Source: Mycolicibacterium senegalense (lineage in GTDB: Bacteria; Actinomycetota; Actinomycetes; Mycobacteriales; Mycobacteriaceae). From it: a DNA stretch of 64,000 nucleotides. The notes under the pieces are model-generated. The model saw only the letters and a program-made list of their open reading frames with translations, had not been told where the DNA came from and did no database searches. Below, one piece after another: positions 1 through 8,472 of this stretch. Where the stretch lies: the NCBI RefSeq assembly GCF_019645875.1, contig NZ_CP081000.1, positions 3,906,001 through 3,970,000 on the forward strand. Reading direction: 5' to 3'. How positions within the stretch are numbered: position 1 is the first letter of the stretch; each line of letters begins with the position of its first letter. The position numbers were made by a program, and so were the translations under genes.

Positions 1-1350
1 GTTCGGGCAGCGGATGTCGGCGTCGCCTTCCTTGGCGGGGGCCAGCACGGTGCCGCATTCGGGGCAGTTGGTCGGCATGACGAAGGCACGCTCGGATCCG
101 TCGCGCAGGTCGACCACTGGGCCGAGCACCTCGGGAATGACGTCGCCGGCCTTGCGGATCACCACGGTGTCGCCGATCAGCACCCCTTTGCGCTGAACCT
201 CTGTCGCGTTGTGCAGCGTGGCCAGTCCGACGGTCGATCCGGCCACCTTGACCGGCTCCATGTAAGCGAACGGCGTGACCCTGCCGGTCCGGCCCACGCT
301 CACCCGGATGTCGAGCAGCTTGGTGGTGGCCTCTTCCGGCGGATATTTGTAGGCGACGGCCCACCGGGGCGCGCGCGAGGTCGAACCGAGCCGACGCTGC
401 AGCGCGACTTCGTCCACCTTGACCACCAGGCCGTCGATCTCGTGGTCGACGTCGTGGCGGTGTTCGCCCCAATAGGCGATCCGCTCGGCAACGGCGGCCA
501 CCCCGGAAACCTTTGCGGTATGGGTGGATACCGGCAGGCCCCACTGACCGAGGGCCCGGTAGGCGTCGTGCAGAGAGGTGAACGGAAAACCCCCGGCACT
601 TTCGATATGCCCCAGCCCGTGGCAGATCATCCGAAGTTTGCGCCGCGCGGTGACCGCCGGGTTCTTCTGCCGCAGCGAGCCCGCCGCGCTGTTGCGAGGA
701 TTGGCGAACGGCGGCTTGCCCTCGGCGACCAGACCGGCGTTGAGCTCCTCGAAATCGGCGACCCGGAAGAACACCTCGCCGCGCACTTCCAACACGTCGG
801 GCACCGGAAACTCGTCGGAATGCGCGAGTTGTTCCGGGATGTCGTCGATGGTGCGGGCGTTGAGCGTGACGTCTTCGCCGGCACGCCCGTCACCACGCGT
901 GGCGGCCCGGACCAGCCGGCCCTGCCGGTAGACCAGCGCCAGTGCCACTCCGTCGATCTTCAGTTCGCACAGATAGTGCGCCGCGTCGCCGATCTCGCCC
1001 TTGATCCGCGCCGCCCAGGCCGAGAGCTCGTCCGTGTCGAACACGTTGTCCAGAGACAGCATCCGTTCCAGATGCTCTGCCGGGGCGAACTCGGTGGCGA
1101 ACCCGGCACCGCCGACCAGTTGCGTCGGAGAATCCGGGGTCCGCAACTCGGGGTACTCGGCCTCGAGGGCCTGTAACTGCCGCAGGAGCAGGTCGAACTC
1201 GGCGTCGGAGATGACCGGCGCGTCTTTGACGTAGTAGCGGAACTGGTGTCCGCGGACCTCATCGGCGAGTTCCTGCCACCGTCGCCGCTCGTCGGCATCG
1301 GGCTGTTCGGGCAGCACGGCGTCGGCAGCTTCGGTCGGCTCATCGCTCAC
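1..1350 (-). CDS. ligA: NAD-dependent DNA ligase LigA (3' part lies outside the window)
   Basis: NAD+-dependent DNA ligase, which seals nicks at Okazaki fragments and in repair. The first 450 codons are present and the reading frame runs off the window start. The adenylation-domain motif CELKIDG is clear, with the AMP-accepting lysine at about residue 131. It is followed by TRGDGRAGEDVT, NPRNSAAGSLRQ, the HEIDGLVVKVD segment and the OB-fold region SVGRTGRVTPFA. The first cysteines of the zinc finger (NCPECG) appear just before the cut; the HhH and BRCT domains must lie outside. I chose the GTG at 1348-1350 (VSDEPTEAAD) because it gives the family's usual N-terminal Ia domain (RYYVKDAPVISDAEFD). 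In M. tuberculosis the MetE-like gene is next to ligA; here four genes separate them. Confidence 0.97.
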   Translation of the reverse strand, partial: MSDEPTEAADAVLPEQPDADERRRWQELADEVRGHQFRYYVKDAPVISDAEFDLLLRQLQALEAEYPELRTPDSPTQLVGGAGFATEFAPAEHLERMLSLDNVFDTDELSAWAARIKGEIGDAAHYLCELKIDGVALALVYRQGRLVRAATRGDGRAGEDVTLNARTIDDIPEQLAHSDEFPVPDVLEVRGEVFFRVADFEELNAGLVAEGKPPFANPRNSAAGSLRQKNPAVTARRKLRMICHGLGHIESAGGFPFTSLHDAYRALGQWGLPVSTHTAKVSGVAAVAERIAYWGEHRHDVDHEIDGLVVKVDEVALQRRLGSTSRAPRWAVAYKYPPEEATTKLLDIRVSVGRTGRVTPFAYMEPVKVAGSTVGLATLHNATEVQRKGVLIGDTVVIRKAGDVIPEVLGPVVDLRDGSERAFVMPTNCPECGTVLAPAKEGDADIRCPN

Positions 1351-1385
1351 CCTGGCAGGCTATCGGAGCCCTCTGACGCCCCCAC

Positions 1386-1391
1386 TAACCT
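1386..1391 (+). promoter_or_regulatory. Leaderless -10 element of the YjbR-like gene
   Basis: TAACCT fits the mycobacterial TANNNT -10 and ends exactly 6 nt before the ATG at 1398, so the transcript would start at the start codon. No Shine-Dalgarno sequence is visible, which agrees. Confidence 0.5.
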
Positions 1392-1397
1392 TGGGGC

Positions 1398-1799
1398 ATG
1401 CCGCACCCGATCATGTTCAGTGACGACGACTTGGGCCTGACGGAACTGCGCACCATCGCCCTGGGGTTTCCCGAGGCCTTCGAAAAGGTCTCCTGGGGCA
1501 GGCCCGTCTTCTGCGCGCCGAAGATGTTCGCGATGTACGGCGGCAACGTCAAACCCGAAGGTCGCGGAGAGATGACGCCGTATCCACATTCGCTACTGAT
1601 CAAGGTCGACGAGAGCGACCGCCGGGCGCTCGAACAGGACAGCCGTTTCTTCTTCCCGGCCTATATGGGGCCGTTCGGCTGGCTGGGTCTGGACTTCACC
1701 GCCGCGAAAGTAGATTGGGTCGAAGTGCGCGAACTCGTCGACGCCTCGTTCCGCCTGGTCGCCTCGCGCCGGCTCATCAAACAACTCGACGAGAACTGA
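1398..1799 (+). CDS. MmcQ/YjbR family protein
   Basis: A 133-aa protein of the MmcQ/YjbR family (CyaY-like fold, often annotated as DNA-binding; true role unsettled). The family pattern is visible: a start with a leucine-rich helix and FPEAFEKVSWGRP, then FCAPKMFAMYGG, then a KVDESDRRAL segment. Near the end, YMGPFGWLGLDF and VEVRELVDASFRLVA form the typical closing strand and helix. The length is usual for the family. It is probably leaderless, since the -10 TAACCT lies 6 nt upstream of the ATG. The acyl-CoA ligase gene begins 13 nt after its stop on the same strand, so the two are probably co-transcribed, although no functional link is obvious. Confidence 0.85.
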   Translation: MPHPIMFSDDDLGLTELRTIALGFPEAFEKVSWGRPVFCAPKMFAMYGGNVKPEGRGEMTPYPHSLLIKVDESDRRALEQDSRFFFPAYMGPFGWLGLDFTAAKVDWVEVRELVDASFRLVASRRLIKQLDEN

Positions 1800-1812
1800 T
1801 CGGAGCCAGCCC

Positions 1813-3399
1813 ATGAGTATCGCCAGTCCCTTCCCCGACGTCGAGCTGCCCACCGTCAGCGTCTACGACTATCTTTTCGCCGACATGTCCCCCGCCGACG
1901 CCGGCCGCATCGCCTTGGTCGACGCGAAGTCCGGCGCCGAGACCAGCTACGGCGAGCTTGTGCGCCGGATCGACGCGTTCGCCGGTGGGCTGGCGGTCCG
2001 CGGGATCGGTGTGGGTGACGTGGTCGCCCTGCTGTCCCCCAACAGTTCGGCTTTCGCGATCGCCTTCCACGGCATCCTGCGGGCCGGCGCGACCGCCACC
2101 ACCGTCAACGCGTTGTTCACCGCACGGGACATCACCAAGCAGCTCAAGGATTCGAAGGCCCGCCTGCTGGTCACGGTGAGCGCGCTGTTGCCCCAGGCCC
2201 TTGAGGGAGCGCTGGCGGCCGGCCTCACGGAGGACCAGGTGGTGGTGCTCGACGGCGCCGGCCTCGGTGCCGAGGGCCCGGCACCGGAGGTGAGCTTCGA
2301 TCCGGCCACGCATCTGGCCGCCCTGCCGTACAGCTCTGGCACCACGGCCAATCCCAAGGGCGTCATGCTCACCCACGCCAACCTGACGGCCAACGTGGCA
2401 CAGATCCGCCCGCTGCAGGGCCTGACTTCCGATGACCGGCTGTTGGCCGTGCTGCCGTTCTTCCACATCTACGGCATGACCGTGTTGCTCAACGCCGCGC
2501 TGCATGCCCGCGCCCGGCTGGTCATCATGCCGTCGTTCGACCTCGGTGAATTCCTGGACAACATCGCGACCCACCGGTGCACCTTCGTCTACATCGCCCC
2601 GCCGGTGGCGGTCGCTCTGGCCAAGCACCCGCTGGTCGATTCCTACGACCTGTCCTCGCTGCGGGCCGTCCTCTCCGGCGCCGCCTCGCTCGATGCCGAC
2701 CTCGGGCGTGCCGTAGCAGACCGGTTGAGCTGCACGGTCTCTCAGGGCTACGGCATGAGCGAGTTGAGCCCGGTCAGCCACATCACCCCGCACGACGGCG
2801 GACTGGCCACAGTCGGCACGGTGGCGCCCTTGGACTCGTGCGGCTGGACCGTCCCCAACGGTGTCAGCAAGCTGGTCGATCCCGACAGCGGAAATGAAAT
2901 CGGCATCCCGGCAGAGGGTTTGAGCGCAACCGGCGAGCTGTGGTTCAAGGGGCCCAACGTGATGGCCGGCTATCTCAACAACGAGGCGGCCACGAAGGAG
3001 ACCATCGACGCCGACGGCTTCCTGCACACCGGAGACCTGGCCCAGGTTGATGCCAACGGCTGCGTGTACGTGGTCGATCGGTTGAAGGAGCTCATCAAAT
3101 ACAAGGGCTACCAGGTGCCGCCGGCCGAGTTGGAGGCCGTGCTGCTGGGCCATCCCGGCATTGCCGACGCCGCGGTGATCGGGGTGCAGGACAGCGAATC
3201 CGGCGAGGAAGTGCCGAAAGCCTTCGTGGTCAGACAATCTTCATCGGAACTCAGCGCCGAGGAAGTGATGACATTCGTGGCCGGCCTGGTGGCGCCGTAC
3301 AAGAAGGTGCGCCAGGTCGAGTTCATCGACGCGATTCCCAAGTCGTCCGCGGGCAAGATCCTTCGCCGCGAGCTGCGCGGCGCTCAGTCCTCGACGTAG
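1813..3399 (+). CDS. Acyl-CoA synthetase, 4-coumarate:CoA ligase type (ANL superfamily)
   Basis: A 528-aa AMP-forming acid:CoA ligase that adenylates a carboxylic acid and transfers the acyl group to CoA. The ATP-binding P-loop motif is at residues 173-184 (YSSGTTANPKGV, with Ala in place of the more usual Gly). YGMSELSPVS is the A5 motif, and GELWFKGPNVMAGY and DGFLHTGDL follow. The hinge RLKELIKYKG and the PPAELE segment mark the mobile C-terminal domain. The catalytic lysine is K515 in SSAGKILRRE. The overall pattern is closest to plant-type 4CL/luciferase-like ligases rather than very long chain FadD enzymes; the substrate cannot be read from sequence. The last 16 nt overlap the convergent ArsR gene. 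Confidence 0.92.
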   Translation: MSIASPFPDVELPTVSVYDYLFADMSPADAGRIALVDAKSGAETSYGELVRRIDAFAGGLAVRGIGVGDVVALLSPNSSAFAIAFHGILRAGATATTVNALFTARDITKQLKDSKARLLVTVSALLPQALEGALAAGLTEDQVVVLDGAGLGAEGPAPEVSFDPATHLAALPYSSGTTANPKGVMLTHANLTANVAQIRPLQGLTSDDRLLAVLPFFHIYGMTVLLNAALHARARLVIMPSFDLGEFLDNIATHRCTFVYIAPPVAVALAKHPLVDSYDLSSLRAVLSGAASLDADLGRAVADRLSCTVSQGYGMSELSPVSHITPHDGGLATVGTVAPLDSCGWTVPNGVSKLVDPDSGNEIGIPAEGLSATGELWFKGPNVMAGYLNNEAATKETIDADGFLHTGDLAQVDANGCVYVVDRLKELIKYKGYQVPPAELEAVLLGHPGIADAAVIGVQDSESGEEVPKAFVVRQSSSELSAEEVMTFVAGLVAPYKKVRQVEFIDAIPKSSAGKILRRELRGAQSST

Positions 3400-3707
3400 G
3401 CCCGCAAGCGGTCGATGGCGCGGTCCCAGCGATGCGACAGCGCGGTCAGGTAGTCACTGGCTTCGGCCAGCGGTTGCGGCTGGATGCGCCAGATGCGCTC
3501 GCGCCCCTGGCGTTGGCTGCTCACCAGGCCCACCGCCTCCATCAGCAGCAGGTGTTTGGTGACCGCCTGGCGCGATACCGAGATCACCTGCGTCAGTTGG
3601 GTTGTCGAGCACGGGCCGTCATCGCAGAGCCGGGTGACGATGCGCAGCCGGTTGGGATCGCCCAACGCGTCGAACAGCGGGGCGCGCTTGTCGACGGCCG
3701 TGGTCAC
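3384..3707 (-). CDS. ArsR-family winged-helix transcriptional regulator
   Basis: A 107-aa ArsR/SmtB-type repressor. The N-terminal part carries the standard winged helix: FDALGDPNRLRIVTRL, then STTQLTQVISVSRQAVTKHL as helix-turn-helix, then the wing (GLVSSQRQGRERIWRIQP). There is no obvious metal-binding CxC in the recognition helix. It belongs to the metal-free ArsR subgroup that is usually encoded with an SRPBCC/AHSA1 protein. Its start overlaps the stop of that partner by 4 nt, so the pair is translationally coupled, partner first. The two inverted repeats upstream of the pair are likely its operators. Its 3' end overlaps the acyl-CoA ligase gene by 16 nt in a convergent arrangement. Confidence 0.92.
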   Translation of the reverse strand: MTTAVDKRAPLFDALGDPNRLRIVTRLCDDGPCSTTQLTQVISVSRQAVTKHLLLMEAVGLVSSQRQGRERIWRIQPQPLAEASDYLTALSHRWDRAIDRLRAYVED

Positions 3708-4198
3708 ACCGCTGCTCCGCGGGCCAGGTACTTGCGCACCAGCTCGGTCTGGTGGGCCCAGCCCTCGCTGTTGGCCTCGAACGCCGACTTGCGACGAGCA
3801 GCCGGGATGGCATCGAACCCCGATTCGACGATGCGTAGCAGTACCCCGCCGTCAGCCTCGGCCAAGGTGAACTCGACGAGGGTGGTGGGCGCTTCCGGCT
3901 CACGGGAACCAGCTTCGACGGCGTAGGGGTGCCAGCGGAACGCCAACCGGTGGGGCGGCTCTACCGCCACGATGTGCCAGGCGTCGGCCTCACCGGCGTA
4001 CGGCTCCTGCATCGCGGCGACTTCGTCGTCCACCTCGGTGGGTGTCATCACTCCGTTGACCGATTCCCCGGCGACGAACGGCCCGTCGAAGCGGACACCG
4101 AACCAGCGGCCGAACTCCTCGGAATTGCTGATGGCCCGCCACACCCGGTCCAGGGGCGCCTTGAGCAGAACTTCTTTTTCGATCCGGTCGGTACTCAT
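3704..4198 (-). CDS. SRPBCC (AHSA1/START-like) domain protein
   Basis: A 164-aa single-domain protein of the AHSA1-type SRPBCC fold, a hydrophobic-pocket domain that binds small ligands. The family hallmarks are the opening KEVLLKAPLDRVWRAISN, the WFGVRF turn, PPHRLAFRWHPY, the strand TLVEFTLAEADGGVLLRIVE, and the closing GFDAIP helix ending EGWAHQTELVRKYL. I chose the ATG at 4198, which has GAAAGG 7 nt upstream; an in-frame TTG two codons earlier is less likely. It is the first gene of a two-gene operon with the ArsR regulator. Such pairs usually form an autoregulated sensor unit; the ligand is unknown. Confidence 0.88.
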   Translation of the reverse strand: MSTDRIEKEVLLKAPLDRVWRAISNSEEFGRWFGVRFDGPFVAGESVNGVMTPTEVDDEVAAMQEPYAGEADAWHIVAVEPPHRLAFRWHPYAVEAGSREPEAPTTLVEFTLAEADGGVLLRIVESGFDAIPAARRKSAFEANSEGWAHQTELVRKYLARGAAV

Positions 4199-4200
4199 AT

Positions 4201-4262
4201 GCAACCTTTCAGTTGCTTCTCACCCTACGAGCATCGGACACCAAGCGCAACCTTTTGGTTGC
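4201..4262. promoter_or_regulatory. Two tandem inverted repeats, likely ArsR operators
   Basis: A perfect palindrome GCAACC-TTTT-GGTTGC lies at 4247-4262, and a near copy GCAACCTTTCAGTTGC lies at 4201-4216. Their centres are 46 bp apart. The proximal copy covers the ribosome-binding site of the SRPBCC gene, so binding would block transcription and probably translation initiation. The shared core is GCAACCTTT. Confidence 0.65.
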
Positions 4263-4267
4263 CTTAT

Positions 4268-5278
4268 TCAGATCGCCTCGGGATCTTCCGCGAAGGCGTC
4301 AGCGGCCTTCTGCGCGAGCCCCACCGCGGTGCGCGCCCACTGGGCGGTGGCGCCGACCAGCCCACACGAGGGTGTGACGCCGACGCGGTCACGCAGCACC
4401 ACCCGGGCGAACCCGAGCCGGTCCGTCAACCCGACCACCGCTTTGGCCACCTCTTCCACCGAGGGCCTGCCCTCGGGCGCGACGGACGGCACCACACCGA
4501 GCAGCACGGTCCGCCCGGAGTCGACGAATTCTCCGACCCCGTCCAAATCCGCCGGGGTCAGGGTCGAGACGTCCACCGATACCGCGTGAATAGCGCTGCG
4601 CAACAACGCCTGCCACGGAAGCTCGGGCGCACAGCTGTGCAGTGCCACATCCGAGCCGGCCGCCCCCACACACGCGTCGATCAGATTCATCGCCACCGCC
4701 TCGTCCACCGCATGCACCGGGGTGAAGCTGGTGACCCCCGAAAGCCGGCCGGCCAGTGCAGCCGGCAGGGACGGCTCGTCGAGCTGAACCACCACCTGGG
4801 TCTCCAACCGCCGGGCCACCTCGGCCCGGTGAATCGCCAGCCCCTCGGCAAGTGAGGCCGAAAGGTCCCGCAGCGCACCATGATCGGTGATGGCGCGATG
4901 TCCGTTGGGCAGTTCCAGCTGCGCGGCCAGCGTGATCGGACCCGGCGCCTGCACCTTGACCGCACGTCCACTGCCCCGCAGCCCGGCACGTTCCCACGCT
5001 TCTTCCAGCGCGTCGATGTCCTCGCCGAGCAGGCTCACCGCCCGCCGCAGCGCAGCGCTACGACGACCGGCGATGCGGTAACCGCGCGGCACCGTGTCGA
5101 TACCGATGTCGACCAGCAGGGCCCCGCCGCGGCCGATCAGGTCGGCGCCGATCCCGCGCGCAGGCAATTCCACCAGATGCGACAGGGTGTGCAGTTCGCC
5201 GACCACGATTTCGGCCGCCGGCCGCGCTTCGGTACCGGGCCAGGATCCGATACCGGTGGCCGTCGAGAAAACACTCAT
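4268..5278 (-). CDS. MetE C-terminal-domain-like protein (Rv3015c-type)
   Basis: A 336-aa protein related to the catalytic C-terminal barrel of cobalamin-independent methionine synthase. It is not the full 750-aa MetE, since the N-terminal barrel is absent. Visible features are GIGSWPGTEA at the start, the KVQAPGPITLA segment, and VVQLDEPSLP. The probable zinc ligands are H214 and C216 (LHSCAPE) and C305 (TPSCGL). The start at 5278 gives the conserved N-terminus. The MnmA gene ends 11 nt upstream, so this is the last gene of an IscS-MnmA-MetE-like group. The same association exists in M. tuberculosis. The zinc site suggests thiol methyl transfer, or a related thiol chemistry connected with tRNA thiolation; this is inference. 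Confidence 0.85.
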   Translation of the reverse strand: MSVFSTATGIGSWPGTEARPAAEIVVGELHTLSHLVELPARGIGADLIGRGGALLVDIGIDTVPRGYRIAGRRSAALRRAVSLLGEDIDALEEAWERAGLRGSGRAVKVQAPGPITLAAQLELPNGHRAITDHGALRDLSASLAEGLAIHRAEVARRLETQVVVQLDEPSLPAALAGRLSGVTSFTPVHAVDEAVAMNLIDACVGAAGSDVALHSCAPELPWQALLRSAIHAVSVDVSTLTPADLDGVGEFVDSGRTVLLGVVPSVAPEGRPSVEEVAKAVVGLTDRLGFARVVLRDRVGVTPSCGLVGATAQWARTAVGLAQKAADAFAEDPEAI

Positions 5279-5288
5279 GCGAAAAGAC

Positions 5289-6359
5289 TCATGCGCGTGC
5301 GATGGTCGCGCTGGCGATGACCTCGTCACCGTCGGCATCGGGACGGTACAGCACCATGGTCTGGCCGGGTGCCACCCCGCGCAGCGGCGCCCGCAGAGAA
5401 ACCGCCAGCCGGCCGTCGCGCAGCTCGGCCACCGCATCGGTGATGCCGCCGTGGGCGCGCACCTGGATCTGGCATTCCACCGGCCCCTGCAGCGGCGTCC
5501 CGCTGGTGAACACCGGCTTGTCGCCGAACAACTCCCAGATCTCGAGGTCCTCGACCGGTCCGACCCGGACCGTGCCCGTCTCGGCGTCGATCGCGGTGAC
5601 GTAGCGCGGCCGGCCGTCGGCGCCCGGTCCCGCGATGCCCAGGCCCTTGCGCTGGCCGATGGTGAAGCCGTGCACGCCTTCGTGTTCGGCGAGCACGGTG
5701 CCCTCGTTGTCGATCACCGAACCGCGCCGCACCCCGATCCGGGCACCCAGGAAGGCCTGGGTGTCGCCCGAGGGAATGAAGCAGATGTCATGGCTGTCAG
5801 GCTTTTTCGCGACGGCCAGACCGCGCTCGGCGGCCTCGGCGCGAATCTGAGGCTTGGGGGTGTCACCGATCGGGAAGATCGCATGTGCCAGCTGTTCGGC
5901 CGTCAGCACCCCCAGCACGTAGGACTGGTCCTTGTCGGCGTCGACCGCGCGGCGCAACCGGCCATCGGACAGCCGGGCGTAGTGGCCGGTGGCCACGGCA
6001 TCGAAACCGAGCGCCAGTGCGCGTGCGGCCAGCGCGGAGAACTTGATGCGCTCATTGCACCGCACACACGGGTTCGGGGTCTCGCCGCGGGCGTACGACT
6101 CGACGAAGTCGTCGATCACGTCGTCCTTGAATCGGTCGGCGAAATCCCATACGTAGAACGGGATGTCGAGAATGTCGGCCACGCGGCGGGCGTCGCCGGC
6201 ATCCTCCTTGGAGCAGCACCCCCTCGACCCGGTGCGCAGCGTTCCCGGCGCCGACGACAGCGCCATGTGCACCCCGACGACGTCGTGGCCGGCATCGACC
6301 ATGCGCGCGGCAGCCACCGAGGAATCCACGCCGCCGCTCATCGCCACCAGAACCCTCAT
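5289..6359 (-). CDS. mnmA: tRNA-specific 2-thiouridylase MnmA
   Basis: A 356-aa tRNA 2-thiouridylase that makes s2U34 in Lys, Glu and Gln tRNAs using sulfur relayed from a cysteine desulfurase. The PP-loop ATP site AMSGGVDSS is at residues 6-14. The catalytic cysteines are in PNPCVRCNE (C101 as nucleophile) and in SHDICFIPSGD (C192, persulfide carrier). The usual VATGHYAR and KDQSYVLGVL motifs sit between them, and the C-terminal beta domain follows. The ATG at 6359 has a GGAGG-type site (GGGAGGAC) upstream. The gene overlaps the stop of iscS by 4 nt (ATGA), so sulfur donor and acceptor are co-translated. Confidence 0.97.
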   Translation of the reverse strand: MRVLVAMSGGVDSSVAAARMVDAGHDVVGVHMALSSAPGTLRTGSRGCCSKEDAGDARRVADILDIPFYVWDFADRFKDDVIDDFVESYARGETPNPCVRCNERIKFSALAARALALGFDAVATGHYARLSDGRLRRAVDADKDQSYVLGVLTAEQLAHAIFPIGDTPKPQIRAEAAERGLAVAKKPDSHDICFIPSGDTQAFLGARIGVRRGSVIDNEGTVLAEHEGVHGFTIGQRKGLGIAGPGADGRPRYVTAIDAETGTVRVGPVEDLEIWELFGDKPVFTSGTPLQGPVECQIQVRAHGGITDAVAELRDGRLAVSLRAPLRGVAPGQTMVLYRPDADGDEVIASATIARA

Positions 6360-7582
6360 GACAACGTCCTCCCGGCGCTGGCCAGCGCCGCCTGCCGGGC
6401 ACGGTCGACCGCGGCGGGCAGCACCTGCAACACCGCGTCGATGTCGGCGTCGGTGCTGGTGTGGCCCAACGAGAATCGCAGGGACCCCCGCGCGGTGGCC
6501 GGGTCGGCGCCCATGGCAATCAGAACGTGCGACGGCTGCGCCACGCCGGCGGTGCACGCCGAGCCGGTGGAGCATTCGATGCCCTTGGCGTCGAGCAGCA
6601 TCAGCAGCGAATCACCTTCGCAGCCACGGAAAGTGAAGTGGGTGTTGGCCGGAAGCCGGTCGGCTCCGCGCGGGCCGTTGAGGTACGAGTCCTCGATCAT
6701 GGACAGCACGCCCTCGATCAGCCGGTCCCGCAATGACTGCAGCCTGCAGCTGTGCTCGGCCAGCCCGCCGATGGCCACCTCGGCGGCCGTGGCCATCGCC
6801 ACGGCACCGGCCACGTCGGGTGTCCCGGAACGCACGTCGCGCTCCTGCCCGCCGCCGTGCAGCAGGGGCACGCATGCGGTGTCGCGGCGCAGCACCAGTG
6901 CGCCGACGCCCATCGGACCGCCGAACTTGTGCGCCGCGATGCTCATCGCCGCCAGCCCGGTCTCCGCGAAGTCGACCGGGACCTGGCCTACGGCCTGGAT
7001 GGCGTCGCTGTGCATCGGGACATCGAACTCGGCGGCGATGGCGGCCAGTTGGGCGACCGGCATGATGGCGCCGACTTCGTTGTTGGCCCACATGATGCTG
7101 ACCAGAGCCACATCGGCTGGTCCCTCCCCGGCTTCCAGGGCCGCGCGCAGCGACTCGGGGGCCACGACGCCGTCGGCGTCGACCGGCAGCCAGGTGACCT
7201 CCGCATCCTCGTGGTCCACCAGCCACTGCACCGCGTCCAGAACGGCGTGGTGCTCGACTGCGGTGGTGATGATCCGGCGTCGCGCCGGCTCGGCGTCGCG
7301 GCGGGCCCAGTAGATGCCCTTGACGGCGAGGTTGTCGCTCTCGGTTCCCCCGGCGGTGAAGATCACCTCCGAAGGGCGGCAGCCCAGCAGCCGGGCCAGC
7401 GTCTCGCGGGCCTCCTCCATGCGCCGGCGCGCCTGGCGACCGGAACCATGCAGGGAGGACGCGTTGCCGACGGTGGCCAGCGCAGCGGTCATCGCCTCGA
7501 TGGCAGCGGCGTGCATCGGGGTGGTGGCGGCGTGATCGAGATAGACCGGCCCGCCTGAGGAGGAGGTCAGGATGGAGGCCAT
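6356..7582 (-). CDS. iscS: Cysteine desulfurase (IscS/NifS type)
   Basis: A 408-aa PLP-dependent cysteine desulfurase that delivers persulfide sulfur. The PLP lysine is K219 in AAHKFGGPMG. The catalytic cysteine is C343 in STGSACTAG, on the short loop of the NifS/IscS class. YLDHAATTP, GNASSLHGSG and FTAGGTESDN are typical of group I. The ATG at 7582 has a strong AGGAGGG site just upstream. It is the promoter-proximal gene of the operon with mnmA and the MetE-like gene, which points to tRNA thiolation as its main use. The 47-bp gap upstream has a TATCCT that could be its -10. Confidence 0.96.
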   Translation of the reverse strand: MASILTSSSGGPVYLDHAATTPMHAAAIEAMTAALATVGNASSLHGSGRQARRRMEEARETLARLLGCRPSEVIFTAGGTESDNLAVKGIYWARRDAEPARRRIITTAVEHHAVLDAVQWLVDHEDAEVTWLPVDADGVVAPESLRAALEAGEGPADVALVSIMWANNEVGAIMPVAQLAAIAAEFDVPMHSDAIQAVGQVPVDFAETGLAAMSIAAHKFGGPMGVGALVLRRDTACVPLLHGGGQERDVRSGTPDVAGAVAMATAAEVAIGGLAEHSCRLQSLRDRLIEGVLSMIEDSYLNGPRGADRLPANTHFTFRGCEGDSLLMLLDAKGIECSTGSACTAGVAQPSHVLIAMGADPATARGSLRFSLGHTSTDADIDAVLQVLPAAVDRARQAALASAGRTLS

Positions 7583-7629
7583 AACCCTCCTAGGATAGCC
7601 GCTGGCGGACTACCCGCCTTCCTGCCGCC

Positions 7630-8472
7630 TCAGGCCGCCAGGGCGTGCGCGGGAGCGCCAGGGAGCTCCTGGTGGCCGCGCACCACCGCCTCGCAGCGGC
7701 CGGCCAGTGCCCGCCGGTCGTCTCCGGGCAGCTGAAGCGACCCCACGTGGACGTGGCACACGGTGCGGCGTGCCGTGATGACGCGCCGCACCGACCGCAG
7801 CAGGGTGTCCTCCCCCACGAAGGCCGGAATCGTCGAGGGGCGGCCGTCGCGGTGGCGGTAGACCAACCGCAGGGGCTGCACCGGCCGGGCCGCGTCGATC
7901 GCGGCCTGGAACATCGCCGGCCGGAACGGCCCGTAGGCCAGACCGCACCAGGTGGTGCCCTCCGGGAAGGCCACCACGGTGTGCCCGGCGCGCAGGCGTT
8001 CGGCCACGGTGTGCACCACCGCGGGCAGCCGGCGCAGGCTGCCCCGGTCGATCGGGATCACCTTCATCACGCGGGCCAGCCGGCCCACCGCCGGCCATTC
8101 GACCAGATCGGCACGCGCCACGAACGAGCCGGGCAGGACCGCACCGATGGTGAAGATGTCCAGCCATGACACGTGGCCGCTGACCACCAGCACGCCCTTC
8201 AGGTTTCGAATAGGCCCGCCCGACAAGCTGATTCGGACTCCGAAGCAGCGCAACATCAACCGGCAGTAGAAGCGCTGCACATGTGAGCGGCCCGGCATGG
8301 GCACCGCCAGCAGCGGCACCCCGGGCGCCAGCAGTACGGCCATGGTGACCCGCACCGTGGTGCGGATCCAGACCACGAGCCGACGGCCGGCGTCAGCGCC
8401 GCCGGCGTGTACGCAGCTGCCGTCGCACGAGGCCTTGGGCAGCCAGGAGTGCTCACAGGCCGCGGTGGTCAT
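7630..8472 (-). CDS. 1-acylglycerol-3-phosphate acyltransferase-like (PlsC family; Rv3026c-type)
   Basis: A 280-aa membrane-associated PlsC-type acyltransferase. The HX4D catalytic motif is HVSWLD (H100, D105), and FPEGTTW near residue 169 is the substrate-binding motif. A hydrophobic segment around residues 40-60 probably anchors it. An unusual cysteine-rich N-terminus (CEHSW, CDGSC) precedes the domain. It overlaps by 4 nt the upstream gene for a GNAT/OlsB-like acyltransferase, the pairing also seen in M. tuberculosis (Rv3027c-Rv3026c). OlsB/PlsC pairs make ornithine lipids in other bacteria, so the two could build an acylated amino lipid; this is inference. Confidence 0.9.
   Translation of the reverse strand: MTTAACEHSWLPKASCDGSCVHAGGADAGRRLVVWIRTTVRVTMAVLLAPGVPLLAVPMPGRSHVQRFYCRLMLRCFGVRISLSGGPIRNLKGVLVVSGHVSWLDIFTIGAVLPGSFVARADLVEWPAVGRLARVMKVIPIDRGSLRRLPAVVHTVAERLRAGHTVVAFPEGTTWCGLAYGPFRPAMFQAAIDAARPVQPLRLVYRHRDGRPSTIPAFVGEDTLLRSVRRVITARRTVCHVHVGSLQLPGDDRRALAGRCEAVVRGHQELPGAPAHALAA

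Noticed and set aside
1777..3237. Long open frame on the minus strand opposite the acyl-CoA ligase (486 codons)
   Set aside because: It is a shadow frame of the GC-rich ligase gene; no family motif and composition typical of antisense frames (Arg, Gly, Asp and Val repeats).
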